Shown in pieces: positions 1-10,900 of a stretch of DNA of 64,000 bases. Both the position numbers and the translations under genes were made by a program. Origin of the DNA: Heliocidaris erythrogramma (Eukaryota; Echinodermata; Echinoidea; Camarodonta; Echinometridae); assembly GCA_025617745.1 (NCBI GenBank), contig CM046871.1, positions 33,363,579 to 33,427,578 on the forward strand. The letters run 5' to 3'. The notes under the pieces were generated by a model, which searched no databases, was not told where the DNA came from, and saw only the letters and a list, made by a program, of their open reading frames with translations. The number at the start of each line of letters is the position of its first letter. The first letter of the stretch is position 1.

Positions 1-43
1 GATGAGCAAATGACGTATAATTAAAGTACCGGGTTAAAGCAGT

Positions 44-290
44 CTATTCTATGTATTGTACTAAATTCTGAAGGCTAATCTCATGAAGTATTCTTGTCAG
101 CTCATCAAGGCTTCCTCCATTGTCTTTCCATATTTCAAGACACTCTCTGACTGCTATGGAGTAATCCATATGGTACTTTGAAAGGATGTTGCGGGACTTG
201 GCAAAGTCAATGCCAATCTTGACACATAACTTGTTGTAAGATATATTTGGGAAGTGATCAGCTAGCTCTGCAAGTTTTTCCTCTATCACT
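44..290 (-). CDS. C-terminal exon of host gene: death domain
   Basis: This is the last coding exon of a spliced gene on the minus strand. It encodes 82 residues ending at a TAG stop (44-46). The sequence reads as a six-helix death fold: an N-terminal LAELADHFP helix, a middle KSRNILSKYHMDY stretch, then CLEIWKDNGG followed by LDELTRILHEI, the helix 4 to helix 6 pattern of death domains in UNC5, PIDD and ankyrin proteins. The exon start is set by a TTAACAG acceptor before position 290, giving a phase-2 entry. Upstream in-frame residues back to 343 read as intron. With the ZU5 exon at 41.7 kb on the same strand, a ZU5-death protein is likely; such proteins act as adaptors or receptor tails in apoptosis and innate signalling. 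The link between the exons is inferred. The 3' UTR runs out of the window. Confidence 0.7.
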
Positions 291-1735
291 CTGTTAAAGC
301 AGGGAGATCGGAGTTTGTTTAGTAAAAGTAGTATATGATGCAAACAGATGTGAATTATAAAAAAGTATCAAACAATATTATTTACATCTCATTAAGTAAG
401 GTAATGGAGAGATTTGGTAAGCCCTCCAAAAGCTTTGTTGATGAATAGCAATATACTAGCAATACTAAGATTCTGCGCAATTTCGCCTTCTAAAGTTTAA
501 TATTAAACAAATATGAGTCAAGAAATAATTTATATACTGGGCCATGCAGGCACATAAACTCCCATCAACAGTATAGCATGCACTAACACATACACACAAA
601 ACAGTCTAAAACCAACGAGGATTCCGTTACCACACATAATTACACGTATGTTATTCATGTGGGGAGCCGTCGGGGTGGGGTCCGAGGGTATAGGCAGTGA
701 CAGATCTAGCGTTCCTTACAGATAATTACACTGATTCACTGGAAATCATATATGGAATACCAAATGATCTGTTTCAAACATCTTTTGATGCAAGGAGAAC
801 AACATAAGACTACATTTAGCAAGTTTCTTTCCAATTTCCTTTTTGCTACCAAAACCCTAGGATTATCTTTCACGTTTAAGGATTCAAAATTGATTCTCTT
901 AATTTCATATATCTTTTGATACATAATGAGGGCTGAACACGGTTATAAATACTGAAGTTTTGATATGGAACATGTTTAGTGATGATTTGAGGACCCTGCA
1001 GTTATTATTACCCTCAGGAGTGGTAGGTAGGGGAGATCCAGGAGAGTTGAGCCACTTTTTCATAATGGGCCATATTTCCTCAAACCTGCACTGTGGTTTG
1101 GAGAACTTCTTCTCATTTGAAGTTTAGCTCCTATGTCAAATATATTATTATAAAAAATATGTTAAAATATTAACAAAAAACTGGCCTCTCATAGAGAAAA
1201 TCTAGATGGCGTCCAAGGTAATGAAAAAGGCCTTTTGCTTCAAGAATTTTGTTAACGGGTCCTATACCCTTTTGACATTTTAACTTGTATTGTGTATGGT
1301 TATCAGAATCAGAGTATCAAAAGACCAAAATACGACCCCTTGCCACCCCTTGCCACCTTTTTCTCTTGTCAACATCTTGAATTTCTTAAAGCACATCGCT
1401 AAAGACCTTTTTTTGTTGTTGTCGTTTTGTCCTCTGGGTTGCATGGATATCCCTCTCAGATACCTTATTAATTATCTTGCCATTTTAAAGACAATTAAAG
1501 TTGAGTTCTGGTAAAGGTGAAAAATAATTGGTGAGCATTCTCATTCTTTTCGTGTCGGTTTGGTAAAAGACCATAATAGAAATGTCCCTTGAAAAGGATT
1601 ACTTTTTAGATGTCCCCATATTCAAAATATGACGAGAAATAGCTGAAGTGTTCGGCCGAACATTCATGCCACAAGTGTGTGCAGTCCCATATACGCATTT
1701 CATGTGCTTCTCAGCAAAACCGGGTCAATTTCCTA
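291..1735. other. AT-rich non-coding stretch (probable intron)
   Basis: No convincing ORF, RNA gene or repeat was recognised here. Short ORFs on both strands lack any family resemblance. If the death-domain exon and the exons beyond 35 kb form one gene, this is the 3' end of its large intron. Confidence 0.4.
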
Positions 1736-1966
1736 TCAATAGACCGCTTCTGTAATGTATACAAATTTATGCACATATATTCTCTGAGCACCTAGTGACG
1801 AGCTATTCCATGAACATGCTTTTTTATAAATGAGCCTCATTGCTTGGAATCCAGTTTGCATACATTATTTGTAGCTATGTCCGGCAAGCTTTCAGGTTGT
1901 CAAGAACAACCTTTGTTTGAAAGGTATGCATAAAATTTGCATACATTACCGAAGCTGTCTATTTGA
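1736..1966 (-). mobile_element. Palindromic MITE, copy 1
   Basis: A 231-bp near-palindrome. It begins TCAATAGACCGCTTCTG and ends in the inverse complement of the same words. A second copy lies in opposite orientation at 33,371-33,597. No ORF is present, so this is a non-autonomous terminal-inverted-repeat element. Confidence 0.7.
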
Positions 1967-2600
1967 TGCTTCCAAAACCTCACAGTATACACCGATTCTT
2001 GCGTGACATGATCAACCTTTCCCAAATGCTTGATATGTTTCTTTCACAATGTTATCGCATGACCAGAACTTATCTTTATCTTTAAGACAGTTATCATAGC
2101 ATCTTTTCATGTAGCAAACTATAGCATATAGGCCTTTCATATCTTTACAAGGTTTACCTGTTCTTAGAAGACGATGAAGTTGCCCTCTTCGATTTTCCTG
2201 TGCCTAAAAGAAAAATAGCTTATCAGTATAAGTCAAACAATAACAATGTTATAGCGTACTGATCATGTGTCATTTTTCTAAATTACTTTTAACCATAACT
2301 TTCAGAATACCGACCTAAAGCAATTCCTTTCAGAAAAAATAATGATGCAACAATCAATTCCTTTAAAACTGATTTGTCTACCAATAATTCGGATGAAGAT
2401 CAAAAACTATCCGATGCTGACGCTGTTTTATGTATTTTTCTGAAAATCTGAAAAATATTTAACATTAACTTTGTATTTACATAACCTAAGAAATGAAAAC
2501 TACCAAGAAAACTGTGAATAACACCGTCTGTTTTGAAAATTATAAAGAAGAAACATAAGCTATTATAAACAAATTCAAAGCATATCGTAACGGGGTCATC
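1967..2600. other. Unassigned AT-rich DNA
   Basis: No gene, RNA or repeat structure could be supported in this stretch. Confidence 0.4.
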
Positions 2601-2609
2601 CCCATATAG

Positions 2610-2790
2610 CTAGCATGTCCGATAGACCGACACCCAATAGATAGAAGGTTCGATAGACCGAATGTACGAGAGGGTCCAGTAGACAGAAGGTTCTATAGAC
2701 CGAATCGGCAAAAGGGTCCGATAGTCCGAAGGTTCAGTAGGGGTCCGATAGTTAGAAGGTCCGATAGACCAACAATAAATACGTAAAAAG
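2610..2790 (+). repeat. Minisatellite of GTCCGATAGACCGAAGGTT units
   Basis: About eight degenerate units of roughly 20 bp, variants of GGTCCGATAGACCGAAGGTT, in one orientation. The unit style resembles the arm repeats of the foldback elements elsewhere in the window, but no inverted partner was found nearby, so it may be a solo arm. Confidence 0.65.
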
Positions 2791-4090
2791 GGTAAATATA
2801 GTGGATAAAATGATAAGTGGGTAAAAAATAAGTGGTTAAAATAAGTGGGGGCGTTCCAACCAAAGAAAAGGCAAAATAGTGAGAGGTTGAAAAGGAAAGA
2901 AGAAAGGAAAAGAAAGGAAAAGAAGAGAAAAAGAAAAGAAGAAATCAGAAAAAAAGAGAAGAAAACAAAAATTCAAAAACTTCGCTCACAAGCATTATTA
3001 GGGTTATTTACCAATGCCCATTATATTTTCATTATATTAGTTATTAATATAATCGCCATATTTATGTATATAAACCAATGCAAATTATATTAATAAGTCA
3101 TATTCTCATGGAAGTTCTAGCTAATGTTATGCTATTTTTCTACTCAAAGAATGTTAGCAACATAACATTCTCAGGATACAAAATTCTTCTTTTTTTCTCT
3201 CTCTCGTTCGCTCGCTTTGCTCGGTCATACAATCAAGATTTCCCGATGTCACATGTGGACTTTTCATTTCCATTCACCAACATGAAAGGTATATGGTGGT
3301 CAATATATATCAAAAACTTGAGCATAAATCAAACATTCTAAATGTATGATTATAATTATATGCTACCAGAGAAATTTCCAGAGAAAATTGCAGATTTTAA
3401 AAAAGATATTACCTTATTTCAAAATTTAAAAAAATAGTGAATTAAGAAAAAAAAATGAAACTCAATTGTAATTTTTAATAACTCTGATACATACAGTTGG
3501 GTGAAGTAATAATGTTTGGTATCATAAGAAATGGTAATAAATTTCATACAAGTTTTCTACAATAATAGATGGTTAATGAAGTGCAGACATTTGAAAAGTA
3601 AGCGTTGATCACATTTTGGTAAAATTTAGAAGAGAGCTAAACCCCTTGGCACAGTAAGAATTAATAAAGTACTAGAGTTTTCTTGCAAGCAATATTATAC
3701 CAATATCTTAGAAACGAATAAGAAAACAAATTATGGATGATTATAAATTACTAACTAGGCAAACAAAAGAAAAAGGGGTTCCCAATCTTATTTCATTAAA
3801 GAAGACAGTAGGCCGACCAATGATAAAGTTATCACTAATTAATTTAATAATCATTTTTTGAACATAACCTCTGCACTGAAAGCGGATGTCACTATGAAAT
3901 TATTGATGTAGTACATAATAATTATGTAAATGAGCAATAGCTGTGATTTGGATTAAATAAGTTAAAGAATTTTAAAATAAGATTAACCACTCCATAGCTT
4001 CACTTCTTGCACTAATAATACATAACATTTATATTGCGCTTAATACAATGTTTCTAAGCTCTCTTTAAATTCCGGTAATGTCGCTATAGT
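2791..4090. other. AT-rich DNA with a purine tract
   Basis: A 120-base A/G-rich tract (2,850-2,970) is followed by AT-rich DNA. The short ORFs at 2,845-3,341 are low-complexity or lack homology. Nothing else was seen. Confidence 0.4.
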
Positions 4091-4097
4091 AAATTAC

Positions 4098-4910
4098 AGA
4101 TAGGGAAATCATTCAAGGCGACCCTCATTTATTCTCTAACTACAGACTGATTACATTTCCCTATTTTTAAAAAAATAATGGAAAGGACGATTTACAACAG
4201 GATTCTTTCTCATTTGGATAATTACAATCATTGAAAAGATTCTCATTATGGTTTTAGACATAATCACTCTTGTCTATTCTGCTTTTACAAACCTACACGA
4301 CAGGTTAATGAAAAATATTAATGATAAGTTTCACTCAGTCGCTATATTTGTAGATTTATCCAAAGCATTTGATTTAAATAACCATGGAATCGTTTTATCT
4401 AACCTCAATCATTCTGGCATACGTGGTATTTATCGAAATTGGTTAAAATAATATTTATGTAATCGGTTCCAGTACACATCATCTAAAACATGTAACTCAC
4501 CTCTAATATTTGGCCCCATCCTCTTTCTGTTGTATATCAATGATTTATGTATAGTTTCACTATTTCTTGATTATTTATTATCTGCAGATGATGCTACTTT
4601 AATTGCTTCACACAGTAATTTTGATCATCTGATTTATATTACAAAAACTGAAGTGTGTATATATTGGTTTACATCTAACTAATTAATTGTAAATGTACTG
4701 TTTTCAGAAAAAAAAACTTTTCTTGTAATATTCTTTTATCAAACTAAAACTTAATGTCATTCTGCTTACTACCTTCCGCAAGGTTCCTTGGTGTTGTCCT
4801 GGATGAAAATCCCAATTTTGATATATACCCTAGTGAACTTCGTAAGAGGATATCCAAGAATGATGGTATAAGCCATATTCTGCATGAAAGACATCTATTT
4901 ATGATTAGGA
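4098..4910 (+). pseudogene. Non-LTR retrotransposon RT relic (Jockey/CR1-type)
   Basis: A decayed reverse transcriptase readable in pieces across frames. It has a NYR...FSKIMEK-like entry region near 4,140-4,190, then IFVDLSKAFDLNNHGI (motif A) at about 4,350-4,390, GPILFLLYINDL (motif B region) at about 4,513-4,548, and SADDATLI (motif C) at about 4,585-4,610. A FLGVVLDENPNFD segment follows near 4,790, as in the thumb region of such LINEs. Several stops and indels separate the parts, and no endonuclease is visible, so this is a 5'-truncated dead copy. The clade cannot be fixed by eye. Confidence 0.75.
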
Positions 4911-4916
4911 CTAAAT

Positions 4917-5346
4917 GTCGTTTTTTCCGAAGGTTCGTGTTTCCGAATGTTCGTTACTCCGTCGCCACGGTTCGTAATTTCGAAAACGAAAATAATAGGG
5001 TTCATAATGCCGAGAATGAAAAAGGGTTCATAATGCCGAATATGAAAAAGGGTTCATATTTCCGAAGGTTCGTAATTCCGAAAAGTTATGTAGGGCTCTA
5101 CTGAATTTTCGGAATTACGAACCTTCGGAATTATGAACCCTTTTATTTTTCATTTTCGGAATTACGAACCCTATTTCAATTTCGGAATTACGAACCCTAT
5201 TTCAATTTCGGAATTACGAACCTTTGTAATAACCAACCTTCGGAGTAATGCATCGAATGTTCGGAAGTATGAAATCTGTTTTATTTTCGGAATTATGAAA
5301 CCCCAGCTATGGGAAATTTGCGTTTCGGAATTATTAACTCGAAAAA
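4917..5346. mobile_element. Small foldback with TTCCGAAGGTTCGTAAT units
   Basis: The left arm (about 4,917-5,100) repeats variants of TTCCGAAGGTTCGTAATTC. The right arm (about 5,105-5,346) repeats the inverse complement, CGGAATTACGAACC. The axis is near 5,102. The outer edges also mirror each other (GTCGTTTTTTCC versus CGAAAAAACAAATG). Apparent ORFs here are by-products of the repeats. Confidence 0.7.
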
Positions 5347-5584
5347 ACAAATGTCACTACATTCAGCAGAATGGAAATCTTAAAAAATTGAGGGAATTTA
5401 CATCTATAGTCCAGTAAAATAAGAGAAAATTTCCGGAGCCCCGGAGACCCTTGCGCAACGTGTTAGCCCGCCATCTTCTTTCTGTGATTACACTACAGTT
5501 CTTATCCCAGGCATGCCGTGGTTTTGTACCCAATATAAAGAATATAAAACAAAATATTTTAAAAATGTTCCTGGACGTCTTTTC

Positions 5585-6330
5585 ACTCTAACGACGATAT
5601 AATCATAATTTATCAGATGCATGTTTACTAATCATATCTTAAATGTTTGAAAATCAATGTTCATAATAAAGGACTGAAACGTATTGAGATGTTTCTCTGT
5701 TAAAGTACAATTTCTACAGCTTCTCAAGACGAAGCATATCATTCTCTAACGACGCTGATATGAATATTGTTACCAGATACGCATGAGTTAACTCGGTAAT
5801 TTTGCTATTTAAAATCTCACGCTAGCGATATCAAATGAAATAATGAATCAAAGTTATTTTCTTTGAAGACGGAAAACATACGACGTGCTTTATAATGAAT
5901 AGATATTCATTTTGTTTTAATTATCATGATATATCCGTTCTCTAACGAGGCTGATAAAAAAATTGATACCAGATTCATGAATTTAACTCGGTAATTCTGC
6001 TATTAAAATTCTCCCGCTAACGATAATACTGAATCAAAGTTATTTTACTTGAAGACGTAAAACATACAACGACTTACTTTATGAAGAAGAAATAATTTTA
6101 TTTTAATTATGATGATCCATATCATTCTCTCAACGAGGCTTATAAGAATTGTTTTGGGAAAATGAGATTCGACAGAATAACTCTGCTCTCTGATCTTGTT
6201 TTTGATAAAGACATTCTCTGAAATTGCGAATCACATTTTTGGTCAAGGAGAAGGCATTCTACGACGCTCCAGAATGAGTAAAAAAAATAATCAGATTTCA
6301 ATGGCGATGTCTCAATTTTGTAATGACAAT
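5585..6330 (+). repeat. Tandem repeat of about 185 bp, roughly four units
   Basis: Successive units start with variants of ATTCTCTAACGACGCTGAT at about 5,588, 5,741, 5,938 and 6,121. Each continues with GTTACCAGAT, AACTCGGTAATT and ATCAAAGTTATTTT at matching spacing. Units are diverged. The structure suggests a short satellite block or the internal repeats of an element. Confidence 0.7.
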
Positions 6331-6429
6331 GAATGATGTTAGTTAGCTTTCGACATTTAATCAAATTAAAACAAATGTTGATATATAAATGGGTTTTTAA
6401 ACATTTCCAATATTTTACGAAATGTATTT

Positions 6430-7020
6430 GATTTCTACGGAAGCTTATAAGTGCCAACCAGATGACGAGATAAGAAGACGGGAAGACAGTTTAAATGACG
6501 AGAAGACGAGATAAAAAGACGAAAAGACAAAATAAATGACGATAAGGCGAGTTGTTGGAACTCGGCAAGTCGGCTTATTCTGGACAGGAAGACGAGAAGA
6601 CAAGTTGTTGGAACTCGGCAAGTCGACTTATTTTGGACAAGAAGACGGGATGATGAGTTATTGGAACTCGGCAAGTCGTCTTGTTTAGGACAAGAAGACA
6701 AGATGAAGAGTTGTTTGAACTCGGCAAGTCGACTTGTTTAGGACAAGAATACAAGATGACTAGCTAATGCAACTTGGCAAGTCGTCATCTCGTCTGCTTG
6801 TCCCAAACAAGACGACTTGCCAAGTTCAAACAACTCGTCATCTTATCTTCTCATCTTATAGCAGTCGACTTGCCGAGTTCTAACAACTCGTCTTCTTGTC
6901 TTCTTGTCCAGAATAAGTCGACTTGCCGAGTTCCAATAACTCGTCTTCTCGTCATTTGATCTTGTCTTCTCGTCTTCTTATCTCGTCATCTGGTTGGCAC
7001 TTATAAGCTTCCGTAGATTT
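6430..7020. mobile_element. Foldback element, copy A
   Basis: An approximately 590-bp inverted-repeat element. It starts CTACGGAAGCTTATAAGTGC and ends with the inverse complement. Each arm holds several units of about 55 bp, each with AACTCGGCAAGTCGACTT, inverted in the right half. The arrangement matches foldback transposons with tandem-repeat arms. ORFs on both strands (LPSSNNSSS-type repeats) are by-products. Confidence 0.8.
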
Positions 7021-7027
7021 CAGATAA

Positions 7028-7108
7028 CTACGGAAGCTTATAGTGCCAACCAGATGACGAGATAAGAAGACGGGAAGACAGATTAAATGACGAGAAGACG
7101 AGATAAAA
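7028..7108. mobile_element. Foldback element, terminal fragment B
   Basis: An 80-bp copy of the left terminus of the same foldback family, lying directly between copies A and C. It breaks off after AGATAAAA, where copy C begins. Confidence 0.7.
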
Positions 7109-7641
7109 TACGGAAGCTTATAAGTGCCAACCAGATGACGAGATAAGAAGACGAGAAGACAAGATAAAATGACAAGAAGACGAATTGTTGGAACTCGGCA
7201 AGTCGACTGGTATAAGACGAGAAGACAAGATGACGAGTTGTTGGAACTCGGCAAGTCGACTTGTTTGGGACAAGAAGACGAGTTGACGAGTTATTGGAAC
7301 TCGGCAAGTCGACTTGTTTAGGACAAGAAGGCGAGATGACGCGTTAATGCAACTTGGCAAGTCGACTTTTATGGGACAAGAAGACGAGATGCCGACTTGC
7401 CAAGTTGCATTAGCTTGTCATCTCGTCTTCTTGTCCTAAACAAGTCAACTTGCCGAGTTCAAACAACTCTTCATGATATCTTCTCGTACCAAACAAGTCG
7501 ACTTGCCGAGTTTCAACAACTCGTCATCTTGTCTTCTCGTCTTATACCAGTCGACTTGCCGAGTTCCAACAACTCGTCTTCTTGTCTTCTTGTCCATAAT
7601 AAGTTGACTTGCCGAGTTCCAATAACTCGTCTTCTCGTCAT
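7109..7641. mobile_element. Foldback element, copy C, left part
   Basis: Starts TACGGAAGCTTATAAGTGCC and carries inverted arm units of AACTCGGCAAGTCGACTT. It is interrupted at about 7,641 by the LINE and resumes at 11,376 with the sequence expected from copies A and D. Confidence 0.8.
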
Positions 7642-7943
7642 TTTTTTTTTTTTTTTTTTTTTTTGTGGCTGCGCGCGCCTGACGGTTGCCCTCCAACAGA
7701 GCTCTCACTTTTTGGTATATTTTTCCATGTTATGTGCTTCATTGATTGTGATTCGTTTGTTATCTATGAATGTCTGTCTTATAGCACGTACAGGACAAGC
7801 TTTTAGTGTATTTTACAGAGTATCTTTCTTGCATTTTGAGGTATTTTGTGGTGTTGTGTTGTTCACCAACAGCTTACTCACACACATAGGCATAGGCCAT
7901 GTTCGTATAGACTCTATGTATTGAGTTCACTTTCATTGCCACA

Positions 7944-10900
7944 ATGTTACCATTGAAACTGCATAGTTTTGTATCTTTTTTGTTTCTTTTGTGTAGTAGC
8001 ACTGAGCTATCACACTCCTTTTGTTGTGTGGGAGCTAACTCTCCGGTTCAGCTGAATAACAGGTTTATCTGTGTTCAGTCAAAGGGAAAGTACATTGGGA
8101 GTCCTATTTTGTACTATTCCAATTCTGTTTCAACATACCATGTCAGATTGCTTGTTTGTGGGGACATTAATCCAAATCCAGGCCCTTCTGGTGACATTTC
8201 CTCTACTGCTACTTCTAATAGGCCTAATATTAGACTTCGATACACAAGTGAATTCCTTCATTTATGCAATCCTATGAAGTGTTCTGATACATGGCGTGAG
8301 GAAAACACCGATACTTGGATGAGGATTTTGTCCTTGGGTATAAGTCGAAGGCCAAAGACACATAGGGGTACCAGAAGCTGTGTGAAACGTAATTATCTTA
8401 GATTTTGTTCCTTAAATGCACGTTCACTTCGTAATAAATCTACTGTTTTTCAGGATTTTGTTTGTGACAATAAGTTTGATATAGTTGCGGTTACTGAGAC
8501 ATGGCTCACTTCTTCAGATGACGCTGTTGTCTCTGACCTCACTCCTCCTGGTTTTAAATTTATACATCATCCCAGAACTTCAGGGCGTGGAGGAGGTGTC
8601 GGGTTCCTATACAGGGACAACCTTTCTGTGTCCATTGACAATTCCAATCACTCTGAAAGTTTTGAATTCCTGTCAGCTGTTATTTCTAACAATGCGACTA
8701 GTCTTGAATTTCTCGTTATTTATAGACCACCAGGTTACCAATCTTTTTCGGTGTTCATTAATGATTTTTCCGATTTGTTAGACGAAAAGTTGTATAGATC
8801 ATCTCTTGTAATCGTTGGAGATCTGAATATACATTTAGATAATCTTTCATCTCATCACACTCAACGATTCAACGACCTCGTCAACAGCCACGGACTTTGC
8901 CAGTTGGTGACTACGCCTACGCACGATCACGGCCACATCCTCGACCCGGTTCTTGTGCGGAACTCAGAGAGACACTTTGTTTCGAACTTGAATGTTACGT
9001 TTGGTATTTCTGACCACTTTGCTGTCACATATCTGCTCCATTTCAGAAAGCCGAAGCGGACTAACGTCTCTCTGTCATCCCGCAATATAAAGGGCATCGA
9101 CAGAACTGATTTTGCCAGCAGTGTTAACTCTACCAGCATCACATCTTCTGCGACTGTTGACATGAGCATCGATGACACCGTCAACCAGTATAACGCGGAA
9201 CTCATCAGGCTGCTTGACAGGCATGCACCAGCCAGATCTCGCAAAGCAAAATCACATCAGTCCAGCCCTTGGTACAACTCTGCAATTTCAGCTGCAAAGA
9301 AAGAACGACGAAGGCTCGAGAGAAGATGGCACAAGAATGGAGATCTTCAGGTGGATCGAGAACTGTTCTGTGCTCAGCGCAATCGAGTGAACTATCTTGT
9401 GTGCCAGGCGAAACGTTCGTATCACACCACGCTGATTGAAGACTGCGGAGCAGACAACAAGAAGCTTTTCAATGTGGCAAACCGCCTTTTGAACCGGAAA
9501 CAGTCGTCTAATTTACCATCGCATACTGATTGCAAGGCATTGACTGAATCTTTTATTGATTATTTCAGTGTTAAAGTTCAGAATATCCGCCAGAGTCTTA
9601 GTACTAATATTGTTTACCGTGAACCCGAACCCGTCACCTCTTCCACGTTGGAGACATTTCAACATGCTGATGAGGATGAGATTTTTCGCCTCCTTCGCAA
9701 ACTGCCGCCGAAATCATGCCCTTTAGATCCATTGCCTACAGTTCTTTTAAAAGACTGTGCGTCTACTTTCACCCCGATCATTACTCAAATAATCAACAAA
9801 AGCATGGACGAAGCCACTGTTCCATTACCTCTGAAATCTGCTCTTATCCGCCCTTTGTTGAAGAAACCATCTCTTGATCATGAAATTCTGAAAAATTACC
9901 GTCCAGTCAGTAATCTTCCTTTTTTGTTCAAGATTCTCGAAAGAGTTGTCTTTTCCCGACTCACTGATTATTTGCTAGAACATGATTTACTAGACCCATT
10001 ACAGTCCGCTTACAGACCTCATCATAGTGTTGAAACACTTCTCACTAATGTTTCTAGTTTTATTTTGCAGGAAATGGACAGTGGATCAGTCACAGCAATG
10101 GTACTCCTAGATTTATCTGCCGCCTTTGACACCGTAGACCACACTATTCTTGTCAACACTCTGATTAGTCTAGGTATCAAGGGGAAGGCTTTACAATGGT
10201 TCAGGTCTTATTTATCCTACCATTCACAGTCAGTTCTTTTGAATGACATAACCTCGTCATCCAGGTCATTAGTCTGTGGTGTCCCCCAGGGCTCTGTTGG
10301 AGGGCCCACTTTGTTTTCTATTTATTTAACAGGGCTCCGGCATATTCTCCTACGTCATTCTGTTCACTACCATTTATATGCAGATGATATTCAGATATTT
10401 ATTTCATTTCCACCAAACCAAACCAAAGCCACACAAGCCCTGCATAAACTGGAGATGTGCATCATGAACATCGACATTTGGTTGAAGTCACATTCTTTAC
10501 TTTTAAACCAAAGTAAATGCGAATTTTTTATTTTTGGTTCTAGATCTCAACTTAACAAATTGGATATTGATTCAATTTCTGTTTCTGGCCACAATGTTTC
10601 TTTGTCAAAATCTTGTCGCAATCTTGGTGTTGTGTTCGACTCTCAAATGTCCATGTCCAGTCAAATCACAGGCATCTGTAGATCAGTCCGTTATCAATTG
10701 CGCAACATTGGTTTTATTAGAAAATATCTCACTCGCTCAGCAACCCAGAAACTAGTGCACTCGCTTATTTCTGCACGATTCGATTTTGGTAATGCTCTTC
10801 TGTACAACTTACCAGATTCTCTAATTGGTAAACTGCAGAAACTTCAAAACGCAGCTGCGCGCATTGTAACCTGTTCCAGCAAGCGCAGCCACATCACCCC

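Noticed and set aside
2845-3093. Lysine- and glutamate-rich ORF
   Set aside because: Translation of an A/G-rich tract.
6435-7924. ORFs with LPSSNNSSS and STCRVP repeats around the foldback copies
   Set aside because: Generated by foldback arm units; also present in both strands of copy D.
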